Source: Lepturacanthus savala (lineage: Eukaryota > Chordata > Actinopteri > Scombriformes > Trichiuridae). Taken from it: a stretch of DNA of 64,000 nt. Shown piece after piece: positions 46,527-57,757 of the stretch. The stretch is taken from assembly GCA_030544235.1 (NCBI GenBank), contig CM060474.1, positions 5,198,398 to 5,262,397 on the forward strand, in the 5' to 3' direction. Numbering within the stretch: position 1 is the stretch's first letter; each line of letters begins with the position of its first letter. Under the pieces are notes generated by a model, which made no database searches, had not been told where the DNA came from, and was given only the letters and a program-made list of their open reading frames with translations. The position numbers were made by a program, and so were the translations under genes.

Positions 46527-46637
46527 TGTCAGGAGTGGGATTTGAACCCACGCCTCCATTTGGAGACCAGAAGTCCCTTTTCTAAGGAAGGAGATGAGCC
46601 TTGAGTCTGGCGCCTTAGAACACTCGGCCATCCTGAC
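46527..46637 (-). tRNA. tRNA-Leu-CAA: tRNA-Leu(CAA), D-loop variant
   Basis: Consensus except GTGTTC for GTGGTC, which removes one of the two conserved D-loop G residues. Confidence 0.78.
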
Positions 46638-46812
46638 CGCTAGACCTATGTCTTGGAACTCAAAATCAGTAAATTCAAGCTAGGAGTTGAAACTCCATTT
46701 TCACTTCTGTGTTCCTGTAGAACTCTCACTTTTTGTTAACAGCTGCACTTGTTCCAGAACTTTTCACCCATGTAACAAATGATGTTCTATCATGCTACAG
46801 GCATGAAAAGTG

Positions 46813-46923
46813 TGTCAGGAGTGGGATTTGAACCCACGCCTCCATTAAGAGACCAGAAGTCTCTTTGTTAAGGAAGGAGATGAGCCTTGAATCTGGCACC
46901 TTAGACCACTCGGCCATCCTGAC
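46813..46923 (-). tRNA. tRNA-Leu-CAA: tRNA-Leu(CAA), minor variant
   Basis: Stems are intact; the anticodon loop has U32 (UUCAAG), and the variable-arm loop and position 26 region are changed. Confidence 0.82.
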
Positions 46924-47020
46924 AACAGAACCTACACGTTGTTTGTTAACAGCTACATTTGATTTTGAACTTTTCACCCATGTAACGTGATGTTCTGTCA
47001 AGCTACATGCATGAAAACTG

Positions 47021-47131
47021 TGTCAGGAGTGGGGTTTGAATCCACATCTCCATTTGGAGATCAGAATTCTCTTTGCTAAGGAAGAAGATGAGCCTTAAGT
47101 CTGGCGCCTTAGACCACTCAGACATCCTGAC
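47021..47131 (-). pseudogene. tRNA-Leu unit with UAA anticodon, class B ancestor-like
   Basis: The anticodon (47095-47097) is UAA. Box A has the class B T10 (TGTCTGAGTGG) and box B has GATTCAAACCC. The leader (ACTTGT..TCTTGTAACTC) is of class B type, so this looks like an early relative of class B. It is only 208 bp from the previous unit. Confidence 0.68.
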
Positions 47132-47306
47132 TGCATAACTTGTTTCTTGTAACTCAAAATCAGTAAAATCCAGCCTGGGGTTGAAACTCTATTTACACTT
47201 CAGTGTTCTTATTGAAGTCTCACTTTTTGTTAACATCTGCATTTGTTTCTGAACGTTTCACCCATGTAACAAATGATGTTCTATCAAGCTACAGGCATGA
47301 AAACTG

Positions 47307-47417
47307 TGTCAGGAGTGGGATTTGAACCCACGCCTCCATTTGGAGACCAGAAGTCCCTTTGCGAAGGAAGGAGATGATCCTTGAGTCTGGCGCCTTAGAC
47401 CACTCGGCCATCCTGAC
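47307..47417 (-). tRNA. tRNA-Leu-CAA: tRNA-Leu(CAA)
   Basis: Consensus exons with private intron changes (GATCATCTCC, TTCGCAAAGGG). Confidence 0.92.
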
Positions 47418-47591
47418 CACAGAACCTACCCATTATCACTCAAAATTAGTCAAATTCAGCTTCGAGTGAAACATTTCATGAAACATTGTTGTCCTGTAAA
47501 AGTCTCACTTTTTGTTAACTGCTGCATTTGTTTCTGAACTTTTCACCAATGTAACAGATGATGTTCTATCAAGCTACATGCATGAAAACTG

Positions 47592-47702
47592 TGTCAGGAG
47601 TGGGATTTGAACCCACGCCTCCATTTGGAGACCAGAAGTCCCTTTGTTAAGGAAGGAGATGATCCTTGAGTCTGGCGCCTTAGACCACTCGACCATCCTG
47701 TC
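47592..47702 (-). tRNA. tRNA-Leu-CAA: tRNA-Leu(CAA) with A2:A71
   Basis: The body is consensus with a CAA anticodon, but the 5' strand reads GACAGGA, giving one acceptor clash, and the D stem has a U11-G24 wobble. Last regular unit of the array. Confidence 0.6.
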
Positions 47703-47837
47703 CATTGAACTTTTCGTTTGTGACTCAACATTGTGTCCACAGATTACAACAGCTTCTTTTTTCACATTTCCATGACTTCATTCTTTTCAAACAATATGTA
47801 ATTTCCTATGTGTTGTCAAACTACTATGAACACTCTC

Positions 47838-47938
47838 TTAGGAGTGGGATTCAAACCATCGCCTCCATTCGAGGACTTCCAGTTCTTTTGTTCTGGAAGG
47901 AATGAAGTCTTGAGTCTGGTGCCACTTGGTCTTCCTGG
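47838..47938 (-). pseudogene. Degraded tRNA-Leu(CAA) at the array edge
   Basis: The anticodon stem/loop (CCAGACTCAAG) and parts of the variable and T arms are recognisable. Box A and both acceptor strands are lost. Confidence 0.75.
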
Positions 47939-48183
47939 CAACTCTGCATTTTTGTTACTAGAAGTAATGTCTCTCAATCTATCTTTATCTATCCATCAAT
48001 CCAACCATCCTTCTGTGGGAATGAAGGCTATTTTTGTCTGAACTGAAAGAGGTGTTTAAACACCTAATTATCACATGCCCACAGGTGTGTGTGGCTGTCT
48101 GTGAGAGAGATGTCAGACGTGAATGATTTATGAGTATTTAAATGAGACTGTTGAACAGCTGAAGGACGGTGAGGTGTATAGGC

Positions 48184-48188
<5 letters not shown>

Positions 48189-48242
<54 letters not shown>
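48189..48242. repeat. (CA)n microsatellite
   Basis: About 27 CA dinucleotides. Confidence 0.97.
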
Positions 48243-48248
<6 letters not shown>

Positions 48249-48751
48249 ATAATCTCAGCTGTCAATCTAAAACTCAGTTTATCCTCCATTTTAAATGTGC
48301 AATAAACATTAGCTGTGTTATTTTGCCAGCTAAGTCTTTATTGTCTAGATGAACTGTTTATATTACAGAAATCAAACCTGCATTTAAATAGGATCATTTC
48401 TAAATAATAAAAAAAACCCTGAAAATACCACAGTACAGTCAGCACATAAGATATGATGAACAGAGCTTGAAACTTTAAAGGTCACCAGACTTTTTGTGCC
48501 ACTATTCAGTGTGAAAATGATGTTTCTACGGGTGAAAATATCACCTCAAGTTCCACAAACTGAGCAGAAAACAATTATTGTTATAAAAATTAGTCACATG
48601 ACTGTTTTCTGATATCTTGCCATGATATCTCCAAAGATCCTTGTACACAAGTCCTTAAATATCACAGGGTTATATTTTAACACATTTTATATTAATATAG
48701 CACAGATACAATATTTGGGAGCAAAACACAATGAACTATTGCTAAAAAAAG

Positions 48752-48752
<1 letters not shown>

Positions 48753-48820
<68 letters not shown>
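48753..48820. repeat. (CA)n(TA)n compound microsatellite
   Basis: About 24 CA dinucleotides pass directly into about 10 TA dinucleotides at 48800/48801. Confidence 0.97.
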
Positions 48821-48821
<1 letters not shown>

Positions 48822-49768
48822 TGTTTAAAGAAGAGCAACGCATTGATTAAATTGCTTATGCTATGGTCATTTCCCAAAGAATTTAGGACAGTTTTTACAG
48901 TAATACACACCTGCCAGCCAATCAGAAAAGCCAAACCATAGTAATTTATAACAAACCATGACATGTAAGTAGATTATAACAAGTAAAATAAACTGGGTAA
49001 TTTTGTGAATTTTAGCGTGTAATATAAATTACATCTAATATGACTCAGCCTGCCAATTAGATCCACAAAGCCATCTCAAGAAAGTTTGCTGAAGACAGTT
49101 TATAAATATATACATCTTTGAATGACACTCAGAAAAGAGGGGGGAACATAGTAAAATGCAAACCAAGTGAGAGAATCTAATATGATGAATACAGTACATG
49201 CACAAACACAGGCACGTAATGGTATGAAGAACAGAAAAGGTTTGGATGAGTAGCTACAATGGACTATAAGCTTGTCACTCTCCTCTGGCAGCATCAAAGA
49301 TTATTTCTGAATTTCATATATTAAAATTCCAGCTGTCCTCATTAAAAATCATCTGCTATGTATTTATATCACTGACCATATATTTAATGTCAATCACACA
49401 GTTCTGGGAAGATGTATGTAAGTTGGGTCATTTCCAGCAATTTCATGACCATTGAGCGTAGAAGTTTGTTTCTCAGTGGATTTGTCATCTATGCTGGTTA
49501 AAAAACAATTTCGTCCACATTCCCCTCACGAAAACCACATTTTTTGAGCTCTAAATGCAAAATGACTGCCAATCGCCTGCCATCAGCCATCATCGGCTAT
49601 GCATGTTATATTCTAATGGTTTGCTCTACAGTGCTGCACAGTACATTGTTTCTGGGACCTTTTTAGGGGAGGGAATTACTTCTTAATTGATGTTTTGATA
49701 ATTCGATTTTAATATACTGATTTTTGTTTCATTTTACAAAAAAAAAGAAAATGGTAATTACAATACAA

Positions 49769-49960
49769 CTGGAGTGGCTAATCCTGGTCCTGGAGATCTA
49801 CTGTGGGTGCAGGTTTTTGTTCCAACCAAGCAGGAACACACCTGAGTCTACTAATGAACCCTTGCTATGCTTCAATAGTAGAATCAGGTGTGTTCCTGCT
49901 TGGTTGGAACAAAAACCTGCACCCACAGTGGCTCTCCAGGACCAGGGTTAGCCACTCCTG
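49769..49960. mobile_element. Fold-back hAT MITE, 192 bp
   Basis: The ends CTGGAGTGGCTAATCCTGGT and the inverse of CAGGAGTGGCTAACCCTGGT form long inverted arms that continue through AGGTTTTTGTTCCAACCAAG toward a short centre at about 49862. An 8-bp direct repeat CAATACAA flanks it (49761-49768 and 49961-49968), which is the hAT signature. It has no coding capacity. Confidence 0.92.
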
Positions 49961-49968
49961 CAATACAA

Positions 49969-52723
49969 TTTTATATAATATTCAACACCATTATGAATAA
50001 GGCCTTTTATACCCCTACTCAATTCAGTGAAAGGCATTTTTGATGTCAATAGATTAAAATTTCAGGTGAATTAACATAATGTGGTGAATGGATTATTAAA
50101 ACTAAATGACCAGTAACCTTTGAAACATCAGTCATTCAGCTATTCCAGTAGAAATAAGATCCAACTAAGACTGGTCATTAAGCCATGAATTCTTGATCAA
50201 GGTAATTAATAGCAGATGTAAATTCTGGATATTTGAATAATCAGAGCACACAACTCAATCACTGAGTATTATCTATAAGAAATAATTCTTGAGAAGGATG
50301 TATGTACTTCAGAAAAAATATGTACTTTAGAAAACCTTTTGACTGAGGTATTACACAGTCTCCAAGGGTCAACCAAACCACCTGCTCATACAATCAGAGA
50401 TAAACAGAACTTACTGGGATATAATAGGAGGACCTGAATGATCTAAGACTCCAAAGACAGTGCAGAACACCACCAAAAATTAACAAAATGATATTTAAAT
50501 GGGATATATTACAAAATAACAAGCCTGTGGTGATCTTCAATTCTAACATTATGTCAGAGTTAAGGCACAGCTTAAGAAGATTGGCTTCTCTGTGAAAGAG
50601 TTGACCACGATGGTCTCCAATTGCCTGGATCCATCCAACCCCAGGCACCACCAGTGCTTGTCCCCTTGGTACAATGATCAGATGAGATGGAAGGGAAGCA
50701 CTTCCATTTTTGTTTTAGACTATATTGATCTATAACCATTGCTGAAAACAACGTTATGTTGGTAGGTCCTAGGACCACAGACTGTGTGGGTGTCTCGGTG
50801 CCTGTTAATAGATATTCAGATGGAGAGAAATTATCTGGCAGAGTAGGGGAATCTGAGCTTGAGTCTTAAATACTAGCGTTAATGAGAATGATTGCAGACA
50901 GGTGTGCCTCGGCTGCAGTTTAGAAAGGGAAAGTAGGTCAAGCCCAACTTCTTCTGCCAACTTCTGCCACAACCCGCAAACCAACAAACCGTGACATAAT
51001 GAGCTCTACTAACCGAACATCTCATTCATGAAAAACAGAACATTAAGTTTTAACCAACCAGACTCATATGCATAGAAGTGTGTGTGGTTATACTGTAGCA
51101 GCCTGGTGTATATCAGGTGATTTAATGAAGGTAAATATGGTGAATATATGTAACAGCACTACAATTTAATGCAGTACTTCTCCGAGGCTGCAGATTAGAG
51201 TCCTGCTGCCCTTGTACTGCAGAAGAAGATTTTCATTCAGTATTAATCAGTTCTGAACAGATACTGTAAGAATTACTCATTCATTTATAGATAAATGAAT
51301 TCTGATTTATTGACTTTCCCTAACAACATTAATTATTTATTATAGTTATTGTATGCCGATTTAGTTTGGAGAGCATATAGGCATCTTCTGGCCTTGCTAT
51401 GAGCAGCTGTACATAGCTATCAAGGGAGACAAACACTCTTCCTTAAATGACCCAAGACGGGAACTAGCTTTATGCATTTTAATGGGAGACATTTAGAGCT
51501 TTAAATGAGTGCAAACATACACAATACGACTCATATAAAAGCAAATATGTTTCTCAATATGAATAGCATAGCAAAGTTACCATGGTGGCATGAAAGCAAG
51601 CAAAGCAAATGGAGCAGATAAATAAGTGTCAATAGCCATGGATTCTTACAAATATATGATTTAACAAATTCATTTACAGATAATCTTTCTTGAACAACAA
51701 AACAAAGTGGATTGATGAGGATTGTATGACAGTTTCCTTCCATGTGTGTGATGTTTGTTGAAATGGCTGCATTAAAGCCTTGTGTCATAGCTTTACTCAA
51801 ACAAGGCACTGTGAAGTGATACTAACTGCAGAAATACAGTGTTGTTTCTGAATTTAATTGGGCCATTAAATTCATATTATAAGCAATATTACAATATGGT
51901 AAGTATTTAGATTAATCCTATTAATAAAATCACCAAATCAGCAGATTGACATTGACAAACAGGTTCTGAGATGTTCTGTTTTCAGGGCAATGTCAAAGGC
52001 CAAATTCCAACCAGAATACAACAACTGTCTTTGCACGGCTTCGTTTGAAAGTATCTCTGAATGAACTGCTGGAAAGTCTCCTTTCACCTGTGCACCGTTC
52101 AGTGCTGGTCTCCAGAATACCACACTGACATGCAAAGTGAGTTTCAAGGTCAGGAAAATACCAAACTGTCAGAGCGTTGCAAATACTGATCTTTGCACCT
52201 CCATGCAAATACAATCCTTTGACACTAGGTAACTGTGAATTTCCCTGCCAGATATTCCTTTGCCACTTGTGGACTGGTTTTAGAAAGACCTGCTATGTCC
52301 TAATATGAACTATGCTATCATAGAGACTCAAGTCAGTGCGAAACAGGGATCTTACAAATGATGAGGATCTTTTTTTGACATTTTAATTTTTGACAGTGTA
52401 TTAAATTAGAAACTGACAACAACATCAGATATCAGTGGTGACAACTCTCCTCTAGAACCAGCAGCAAGGATGTACCAAGGAGGACACTGATGGGTACAAG
52501 GACTTGAGATGGCACCAAATAGTCCATCTCCAACAGACTGGGGATGGATGGATCCAGGAGAATGGAGACCATTATGATCAAACCTTGCACAGACAAGCCA
52601 GTCTGTCCACGAACTCTTAAGTTGTAGCTACAGGAGCTTGGCTGTTGGAGGCATTGCAAATGCAAAGGCAAAAAAAAAAAACTCAATAAAATGCATCTTA
52701 TTTCTATCAAAGTTGTGAACAGA
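49969..52723. other. Intergenic, nothing recognised
   Basis: Only short open frames without motifs. No tRNA, defined transposon or tandem repeat was seen. Confidence 0.5.
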
Positions 52724-52731
52724 CTGACCTA

Positions 52732-53460
52732 TAGTGATGTGTCGGTCACGAATGAGACGGCTCTTTGAAGAGAGAGTGGCAGCCGGCTCATGTCTGTCTG
52801 AGAGCCTGTTCTTTTTTTTCCTTTTTTATTTTAATTTTGAATGAGTGGTTTTATTGTTTTCATTTTTATTTTAAGTTTGAATCAGTGGTTTTAGTGTTTT
52901 CATTTTTAACAAGAGGATTTAGTGTTTTTATAGGAATCGCGAGTCAAAACAGTGCTCAATTTGGCTGACTTTCAAAAGGTCAGTCAGTCAGTCATTTTCT
53001 ATACCTGCTTATTCCTCATTAGGGTCACAGGGGTCTGCTGGAGCCTATCCCAGCGCGTTACGGCAAGAGGCAGGGATACACCCCAGATGGTGGTGTGTGT
53101 GGCAGCCAATCGTGGGGCACACACACCATTCACTCACACCTACGGGCAATTTAGAGTCTCCAATTAACCTCAGCATGTTTTTGGACTGCGGGAGGAAGCC
53201 GTAGTACCTGGTGAAAACCCACGCAGACATAGGGAGAACATGCAAACTCCAGGTCCCAGACCCAGGACCAAGGAGGTCTTGAACCTGCAACCTTCTTGCT
53301 GTGAGGCAACAGCGCTAACCCCTGCACCACCGTGTCGCCCCTTTCAAAAGGTGTAAGTGGTAAAATGGAGATCCGTTTGGGAGCCAAAAGATCCGGCTCT
53401 TCTTAGTGAGCTGAGCCAAATGATCCAGCTCACTAAAAAGAGCTGAAATTCCCACCACTA
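52732..53460. mobile_element. Non-autonomous hAT element, 729 bp, with nested SINE
   Basis: The ends TAGTGATGTG and CCCACCACTA are short inverted repeats. The 8-bp direct repeat CTGACCTA flanks it (52724-52731 and 53461-53468). Subterminal GAGACGGCTCTTTGAAG and AGATCCGGCTCTTC motifs are typical of this hAT type. Without the nested insert the element is about 357 bp. Confidence 0.88.
52981..53340 (-). mobile_element. tRNA-derived SINE, 360 bp
   Basis: On the minus strand it starts at 53340 with a tRNA-like head. Box A is TGGTGCAGGGG (53319-53329) and box B is GGTTCAAGACC (53275-53285). Its body has phrases common in fish SINE copies (GTTTGCATGTTCTCCCTATG, GTGTGAGTGAATGG). It ends in a (TGAC)n tail at 52981. 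A 12-bp direct repeat CTTTCAAAAGGT flanks it (52969-52980 and 53341-53352). Confidence 0.88.
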
Positions 53461-53468
53461 CTGACCTA

Positions 53469-55229
53469 TAGTGAAGGTGATACCATGATGAGATAGTACT
53501 ATTCATCCATTGCCATCACACAATAACACTCATACAGAAATTCCTGGAGGTTGAAAACATCCTAGTTGTTACACGTCATGTTTGGGATGCTGTAGCTCGA
53601 CATGTATGAAAGCGTGTTCCAATTCCTTCTAATGTCCAGCAACTTCACACAGCCATTGAAGGCGAATGGACAACGTTCCACAGGCAACAATCAACAACTT
53701 GATTAACTCTATGACAAGTAACACAAATGGAGGTCACACTGACTGGCTAGTTTTCTGAAAATAAGTGTCCATCTTGGATTTGAAGGTCAACAAGAATGGG
53801 TAAAAGTATGATAATATTATGGCTTGCATAGTCATATTTTTATTAGTGCCCAAACCCACTGACAACAGATAAAGCCATAGTCTATCTGTAAGGATTCTTT
53901 CTTTCTTTTCTCTAAATTATGGTCTTTTTGCTCCACTAACTATGTCCCAAACGTCACCAAATTTAGGACACAAGCAACCAGTGATATTATTAGAGATATT
54001 ATGGTTTGCATTAATGGGCGTAGCAGAATGGCCCTGTGAGGAAGAGCACCACAGAATATCCTCCTCATCCACTGTGGCCCAACCCATGTGGTCAACCCAT
54101 GAACCAGGACCTGTATCAGTTTCACCTCTTCACCAAATGTGTTATAGGGCGGCGCAGTTTTTACTGTTAAATTACATTTGTATTTGTACTACTTTTGTCT
54201 TTAACACTGAGTGAAAATATAAAAAAAAAAAAAAAACTTGCCTCGTTCTTGCAAACCTCCACAATTTCACCTTTAAATCTCTGTAGAGAGGGGAACAGAT
54301 CATACGATACAGAGACTATAAAACATTAAGCACTATTGCTCTTTGAAAATTCCAGAAGTCTAGTTAAAGTATGAAGTGAAAATACTCCCACACATTTCAG
54401 TCTTCTCAAGACATTGTCAAATTTAATTGCTGTCTGTGTGCAGGGCTATTTTCAACTTCTACTTAAAAATGAAAAGATGTGTGCAGCAGTAATTATAACG
54501 AGTGAACTTATGGATAAGAACAGGTGAATAATGATGCTGAGCATATCATCTCAGACTCTGCAGAACAGACAGCCAAACACAGCAGCAACACAGCATATAT
54601 TACAGCATATAACCAGAGTTATAGCAGTAGTTTCTACTGAGAGGAAGAGAAATCAGCGGGCACAGGGGTGTCCTTCAGACAAGTCCTTCCCTAATAAAGA
54701 CGACAAGAAACAAACATTATTGCAGATTAAGTTGCTGTTATTCATAAAAGGACCAAAGTGATCAACAAGCTTAAAACAACAACAAAGAGAAACAAAAGCA
54801 AAAATATGAATTTACATATAAAAAACAGACCAGAAAAACACCTTGTAATTAAAGCTAATTGTCGAGTAGAAAGTAGAGTATTTCCCTATGAAATGTAACG
54901 GAATAGAACTGCAATGGGGCATAAAATGGAAACTACTTAAGTAGAGTACAAGCATCTTGGTGTGGCTGTGGCTCTGATTCCTGGTGCTTTGATTCCTGGC
55001 TCATGATTCTACATGTTGATGTGTCCTTGGGCAAGATTCTCTAAGATTCTTAGAGAAATAGTCTTCTCTAACTCCAGTGGCTTCTCTATTGCTGTGTGAA
55101 TGATACATGGTTAGCACCTTGTATATAAATGTCTGTGAAACATGCACTTGTAGAGTGAAATGCATTAAATGGTTGGAAACATGCTATACAAATGCAATCC
55201 TTTTAACACTTACCTCACAATTGTACTTG
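53469..55229. other. Intergenic, nothing recognised
   Basis: Contains an A16-type run near 54221. The frames at 53942-54214 and 54531-54761 lack recognisable domains. Confidence 0.5.
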
Positions 55230-55640
55230 CATAGTGTTGCTATATGGCAACAATCCTTTATCTTCATTTTTCTAAAACGCTGTGATAGAAAATCTGTGTT
55301 TACATAGCTTGATGTGAAAAATGGGCTTTTATTTTTGAAGGACATACAATTTATGAGGTCACATGACCAGGTTTGCCAGTCTGTTTTGCTTAATGGACAT
55401 GAAACATTTTCACTAAATACAAAATTAAAATCTCTATCTGAGCTTAAATAAACTTTTAAACTTATTATTATTAGAATTTACATTTAATTTAATTTTGATG
55501 TTATACTTTTTATTTTTTTAATATGCTAAAAAAGATTAGTTCCCATATGGAAACAATATGCAAATATGTAAAAATCCCTAGTTCTAGAATTTTGGACTTA
55601 CATAGCATGCAACTATCCTGAGACTATGTTTACAGCTTTT
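55230..55640 (+). repeat. Interspersed repeat, copy 1 of an inverted pair
   Basis: GCTTTTATTTTTGAAGGAC, ATTTATGAGGTCACATGA and AACTATCCTGAGACTATG match the inverse complement of the copy at 57470-57757 with scattered differences and an insertion. Confidence 0.7.
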
Positions 55641-57469
55641 TCTTACATCATTTTTAACATGTTATTTTAATTAATAGAAACATTCAAAACATTTTTACCT
55701 TGTCTAAGTAGTAAGTTTCATGGAATTAAGTACAGTAATTGAGTAAATGTACTTTGTTATATTCCATCATTGGGTTTAGCATATAAATAACAACTGATGT
55801 CAAAGATGATAAGTTGTGCACAGCATAATAGCCATGTATAGGAAATTAAATATCAACTAGGGGTGTCATAGTGGCCGAGACATTCAAGAAACTAATCACA
55901 TCAAGTCTAAAACTGACTAATGACCTTTATAGCAGATCATCACTTTCCCCTCGTTTCCTGCCACCTCTCTTCACTTCTGTTTCTATTACAAAACACATTT
56001 TGGTGTCTCTGTAGGGTGCTGTCCTTAATTAATCATCTTCTAAAAGTTGCACCATCCAGGAGCAAATATCAAGACAGCATGAACATTGATAAATCTGTTC
56101 TCCTTTCCCCTTTTTCAGTCAGCAGAAAACAAAATGGACATCACAACGTTTCAACAAGCGTGACCAGACAGCTTCATTCCATTCTGTAGCCCTGCCGACT
56201 CTCTGTGGTCTCAGTAAACAACACAGGTGACATTCTTATTGATATATATTTTTTTGCAGAGAATAATGAACTGATTGAAGGTTATAAATGCTACCTGCCA
56301 GCCACAGCTGACAGCAGCTCTCAGCCAGCCCCACTGACAGCTTGATTGAAGTCACTTTACTTGTGCAGTCGTCGCTCGAAGGAAACGTAAAGGTATGTCA
56401 AAAATATAGTTCTAAACCAGTGGTATGCCATTAAGCACTCAGCCCTGGAGACACTAACTCTGCAGCTGGAAATACATATTAACCCATTGAAGTCTACGAG
56501 CCTGACAACTTAGACAAAAGGTTTTATGTCACATGACGTCATCAACTTCCTCCCGAGAACATGACGGAAACAAACCCTCCCAGAAAGAGTTGTTTTATTT
56601 AGATTATTATCATTTTCAACACTGACATGTATATATCTAATTAATCACTCAAGTCCCTTGAACAATCCCCCCAAAATAATTATGTCCATGGGATGAATAG
56701 TTTTTTGTTAATGGGCAGCTGTACAAACAGCAAATATAATAGCTGGTAAAATATGATTTTATGCAAAAAAAGACTAAAAAATGGAGAAAATAGATACATA
56801 ATATGATTGTTAGTGACTCAACTGATATAATTATATGCATTAAATATTTGAAAAAAATCTGGGTTCAAATGGGACAAAGACCAAATCAGAGAGAAAATGT
56901 CACATTTTAAAATTAGTGTAACATTATCTTTTGTCCAACTGCTTAATTTTAGGATTCACTGAAAAACAGTGAATGTGTCATTTTTAATGTATCAGCGGAC
57001 CGAGCTACAGTTCATCTATCTAACCCTGTTATGTGTCATACACAGACGAAGAGTGAAAAAAAGCTCAGGGCTTTGTAATACCAAGATGTGGGATGTAAAT
57101 TAAATAGTGAACAGCACAATACAATGAACCTCAGTGCACTCAGGGTGTTATTTAAAAACCTCATTCACACCTTCATGCAGTAATGAAGCTGTTTTCCTGC
57201 AGTACACCCACTCCCCACACTTCATTTCTCTCTTTTAAAACCTTTTCTCTCATTGTGTCTGTAATGAAGCCTTTGAAGAGACAGAATAACATGGTTTTGT
57301 GTTTCAAAGAAAGAAAGTGGTGGAGGCAATGATCTAGCAGTGCAGTTATATATGAAAACCCTCACTGATTCAAATACAAAGAATAAAAGTGGCATAACCC
57401 TCTATTGTATGAAATATTACTTAAACATGGTAAAACACTTTGAATGTTTGTATTACTTAAAATGGCCTA
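55641..57469. other. Intergenic, nothing recognised
   Basis: Sequence between the two inverted repeat copies. No gene or RNA was recognised. Confidence 0.5.
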
Positions 57470-57757
57470 AATAAAAGATATATTTAAAATGTATAAGAAA
57501 AAGTTGTAAACACATCAGGATAGTTTCCTGCTGCATAAGTAATGAAAATCTTCCAAAATTTTGAATAAAAGACAACCTTCGGCCATGAGACAATGATGCT
57601 CACATGTCAAATGTCCATGAGCAAACATCATGTGACCTCATAAATTGTACGTCCTTCAAAATAAAAGCCCTCTTTTCACACCTGACTGTAAAAACACAGA
57701 TATCACAGCTTTTTAGAAAAATTGAAATAAAGTAATTGTTGCCATATCACTATAGAG
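57470..57757 (-). repeat. Interspersed repeat, copy 2 of an inverted pair
   Basis: It holds TCATGTGACCTCATAAAT, GTCCTTCAAAATAAAAGCCC and CAGGATAGTTTCCTGC in inverse order relative to the 55230 copy. The class is unknown. Confidence 0.7.

Larger units (their letters stand above)
31208..47938 (-). repeat. Tandem array of intron-containing tRNA-Leu(CAA) genes
   Basis: Each unit, read on the minus strand, has acceptor strand GTCAGGA, box A TGGCCGAGTGG, anticodon stem CCAGA, loop C-U-CAA-G, an intron, the 3' side UCUGG, a long variable arm (CUCC/GGAG), box B GGTTCAAATCC and acceptor strand TCCTGAC plus discriminator A. This matches eukaryotic cytosolic tRNA-Leu(CAA), whose genes carry an intron after nucleotide 37. 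For a 111-bp unit starting at s, the 3' exon is s to s+45, the intron s+46 to s+72, the 5' exon s+73 to s+110, and the anticodon s+74 to s+76. The regular part (32896-47702) has 53 units, mostly 286 bp apart (279-295, with short steps of 171 and 208). Most units have a T-run a few bases after the discriminator, as expected of a Pol III terminator. Whether individual copies are transcribed cannot be seen from sequence. Confidence 0.97.
47939..49760. other. Intergenic with CA/TA microsatellites
   Basis: Contains (CA)n at 48189-48242 and (CA)n(TA)n at 48753-48820. No gene was seen. Confidence 0.6.

Noticed and set aside
32896..47702. CRISPR-like array of regular repeats and spacers
   Set aside because: Period is about 286 bp, both repeat and spacer are conserved, and the repeat is a 111-bp tRNA gene in a fish genome.
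32896..47702. 5S rRNA gene array
   Set aside because: Length per gene is similar, but anticodon stem, box A/B and acceptor complementarity identify tRNA-Leu; no 5S internal control sequence was seen.
33184..47765. Sixty-odd-residue minus-strand frames with MAEWSKAPDSR..., SGWPSGLRRQTQG... and SGCPSGLRRHAQG... as a tandem protein family
   Set aside because: They are translations of tRNA-Leu genes and their trailers in two frames; the nucleotide sequence folds as tRNA and has Pol III boxes.
52979..53340. The SINE's tRNA-like head as a functional tRNA gene
   Set aside because: It has A and B boxes but no complementary acceptor strands or anticodon arm, and is flanked by a retroposition target duplication.
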